From positions 1 to 13,008 of the forward strand of contig JABXJZ010000016.1 of assembly GCA_013375335.1 (NCBI GenBank): a stretch of 13,008 nt of DNA, in the 5' to 3' direction. Position 1 is the stretch's first letter. Every line of letters starts with the position of its first letter. The stretch is from Desulfobacterales bacterium. Lineage in GTDB: Bacteria > Desulfobacterota > DSM-4660 > Desulfatiglandales > B25-G16. Position numbers and translations under genes: made by a program. This document shows positions 12,776 through 13,008 of this stretch, piece by piece. The notes below the pieces were generated by a model. It was not told the origin of the DNA. It did not search any database and saw nothing but the letters and a program-made list of their open reading frames with translations.

Positions 12776-12887
12776 AATGTCAAATGCCAAAGTTCCAAAG
12801 GGGGAATAAATGTCAAAATCCAAAGGTGGAATGGGACTGTATTGATATTGAGGCATTTGGATTTGATTTGAAATTTGGGTTTTGTCA
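12776..12887. repeat. 7-base-periodic arrays, AATGTCA/TTTGNNN family, upstream of lolC
   Basis: Plus-strand heptamers AATGTCA and AATGCCA begin at 12776, and a second run starts with AATGTCA at 12809, followed by AAATCCA and AAGGTGG. Opposite-sense units (GCATTTG, GATTTGA, TTTGAAA, TTTGGGT, TTTGTCA) run from 12853 to 12887. The two halves are imperfect inverted copies. They lie in the 249-base spacer (12728-12976) between the lysS stop and the lolC start, in which I see no gene or clear promoter. Confidence 0.65.
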
Positions 12888-12976
12888 GTTGCCATTTTCA
12901 TTAACGTGATCAATTTGCAAAATCCAAGATTCTATGCGGACTGTGCACTCAAAAAGATTATCTTAAGGGCGACAGG

Positions 12977-13008
12977 TCACTTCTTCCTCATTTGAGGGAA
13001 AAGGATAA
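12977..13008 (-). CDS. lysS: 3' end of probable lysyl-tRNA synthetase gene (partial)
   Basis: Reading the minus strand from the right edge gives ...ILFPQMRKK and a TGA at 12979-12977. The incomplete codon before it is NTT, so the residue could be valine. Class II lysyl-tRNA synthetases end in a motif of the form [IV]REVILFPxMRP, so this short tail fits well, and lysS directly upstream of lolC-lolD is a familiar arrangement in deltaproteobacteria. Only ten residues are visible, so the call relies on this motif and on synteny. The enzyme charges tRNA-Lys in the cytosol. Confidence 0.65.
   Translation of the reverse strand, partial: ILFPQMRKK

Overview
The window looks like a piece of a Gram-negative, diderm chromosome, most like Desulfobacterota (deltaproteobacteria) or a close relative. 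Reasons: an outer-membrane assembly gene (bamA) with an extra N-terminal domain, a lipoprotein-release ABC transporter (lolC/E-lolD), the lysS tail - lolC - lolD - bamA gene order, and a multi-subunit Mrp-type antiporter. The assignment rests on gene content and remembered synteny, not on a database search. Every gene I accept is on the minus strand, so the operons read from the right edge to the left.

Right part (8055-13008): the last ten codons of a probable lysyl-tRNA synthetase gene, a 250-base spacer with 7-base-periodic repeats, then lolC, lolD (8-base overlap) and bamA. LolC and LolD release lipoproteins from the inner membrane and BamA inserts beta-barrels into the outer membrane, so this is an envelope-biogenesis unit. 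The skp-lpxD-fabZ-lpxA genes that often follow bamA are absent.

Middle (7449-8054): 606 bases without a credible gene. It holds paired short direct repeats, a hairpin, a roughly 330-base element bounded by inverted arms with a perfect 18-base inverted repeat nested inside (MITE-like or a structured RNA), a good sigma70-type promoter facing uvrA, and a 9-base-periodic repeat array. uvrA (4662-7448), for the nucleotide-excision-repair damage sensor, follows; its first ATPase unit has unusual residues in two normally conserved motifs.

Left part (1-4457): a stand-alone receiver protein, two related tandem universal-stress-type proteins, then a Mrp/Mnh-type cation/proton antiporter operon in the order mrpE - mrpB - mrpF - mrpG - next subunit (cut by the edge). 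Tight spacing suggests one transcriptional unit linking a phosphorelay receiver, nucleotide-binding stress proteins and ion homeostasis. A small four-helix-bundle (23S rRNA intervening-sequence type) gene sits between mrpE and mrpB, bounded by inverted arrays of 7-base repeats, and looks inserted.

The most unusual signal is a set of degenerate arrays with periods of exactly 7 or 9 bases, in at least three sequence families, filling gene-gene junctions (mrpE/mrpB, usp/mrpE, uvrA/receiver, bamA/uvrA, lolD/bamA, lysS/lolC). Most occur as two opposing arrays. In places they supply coding sequence, stop codons or the bases just before a start codon.
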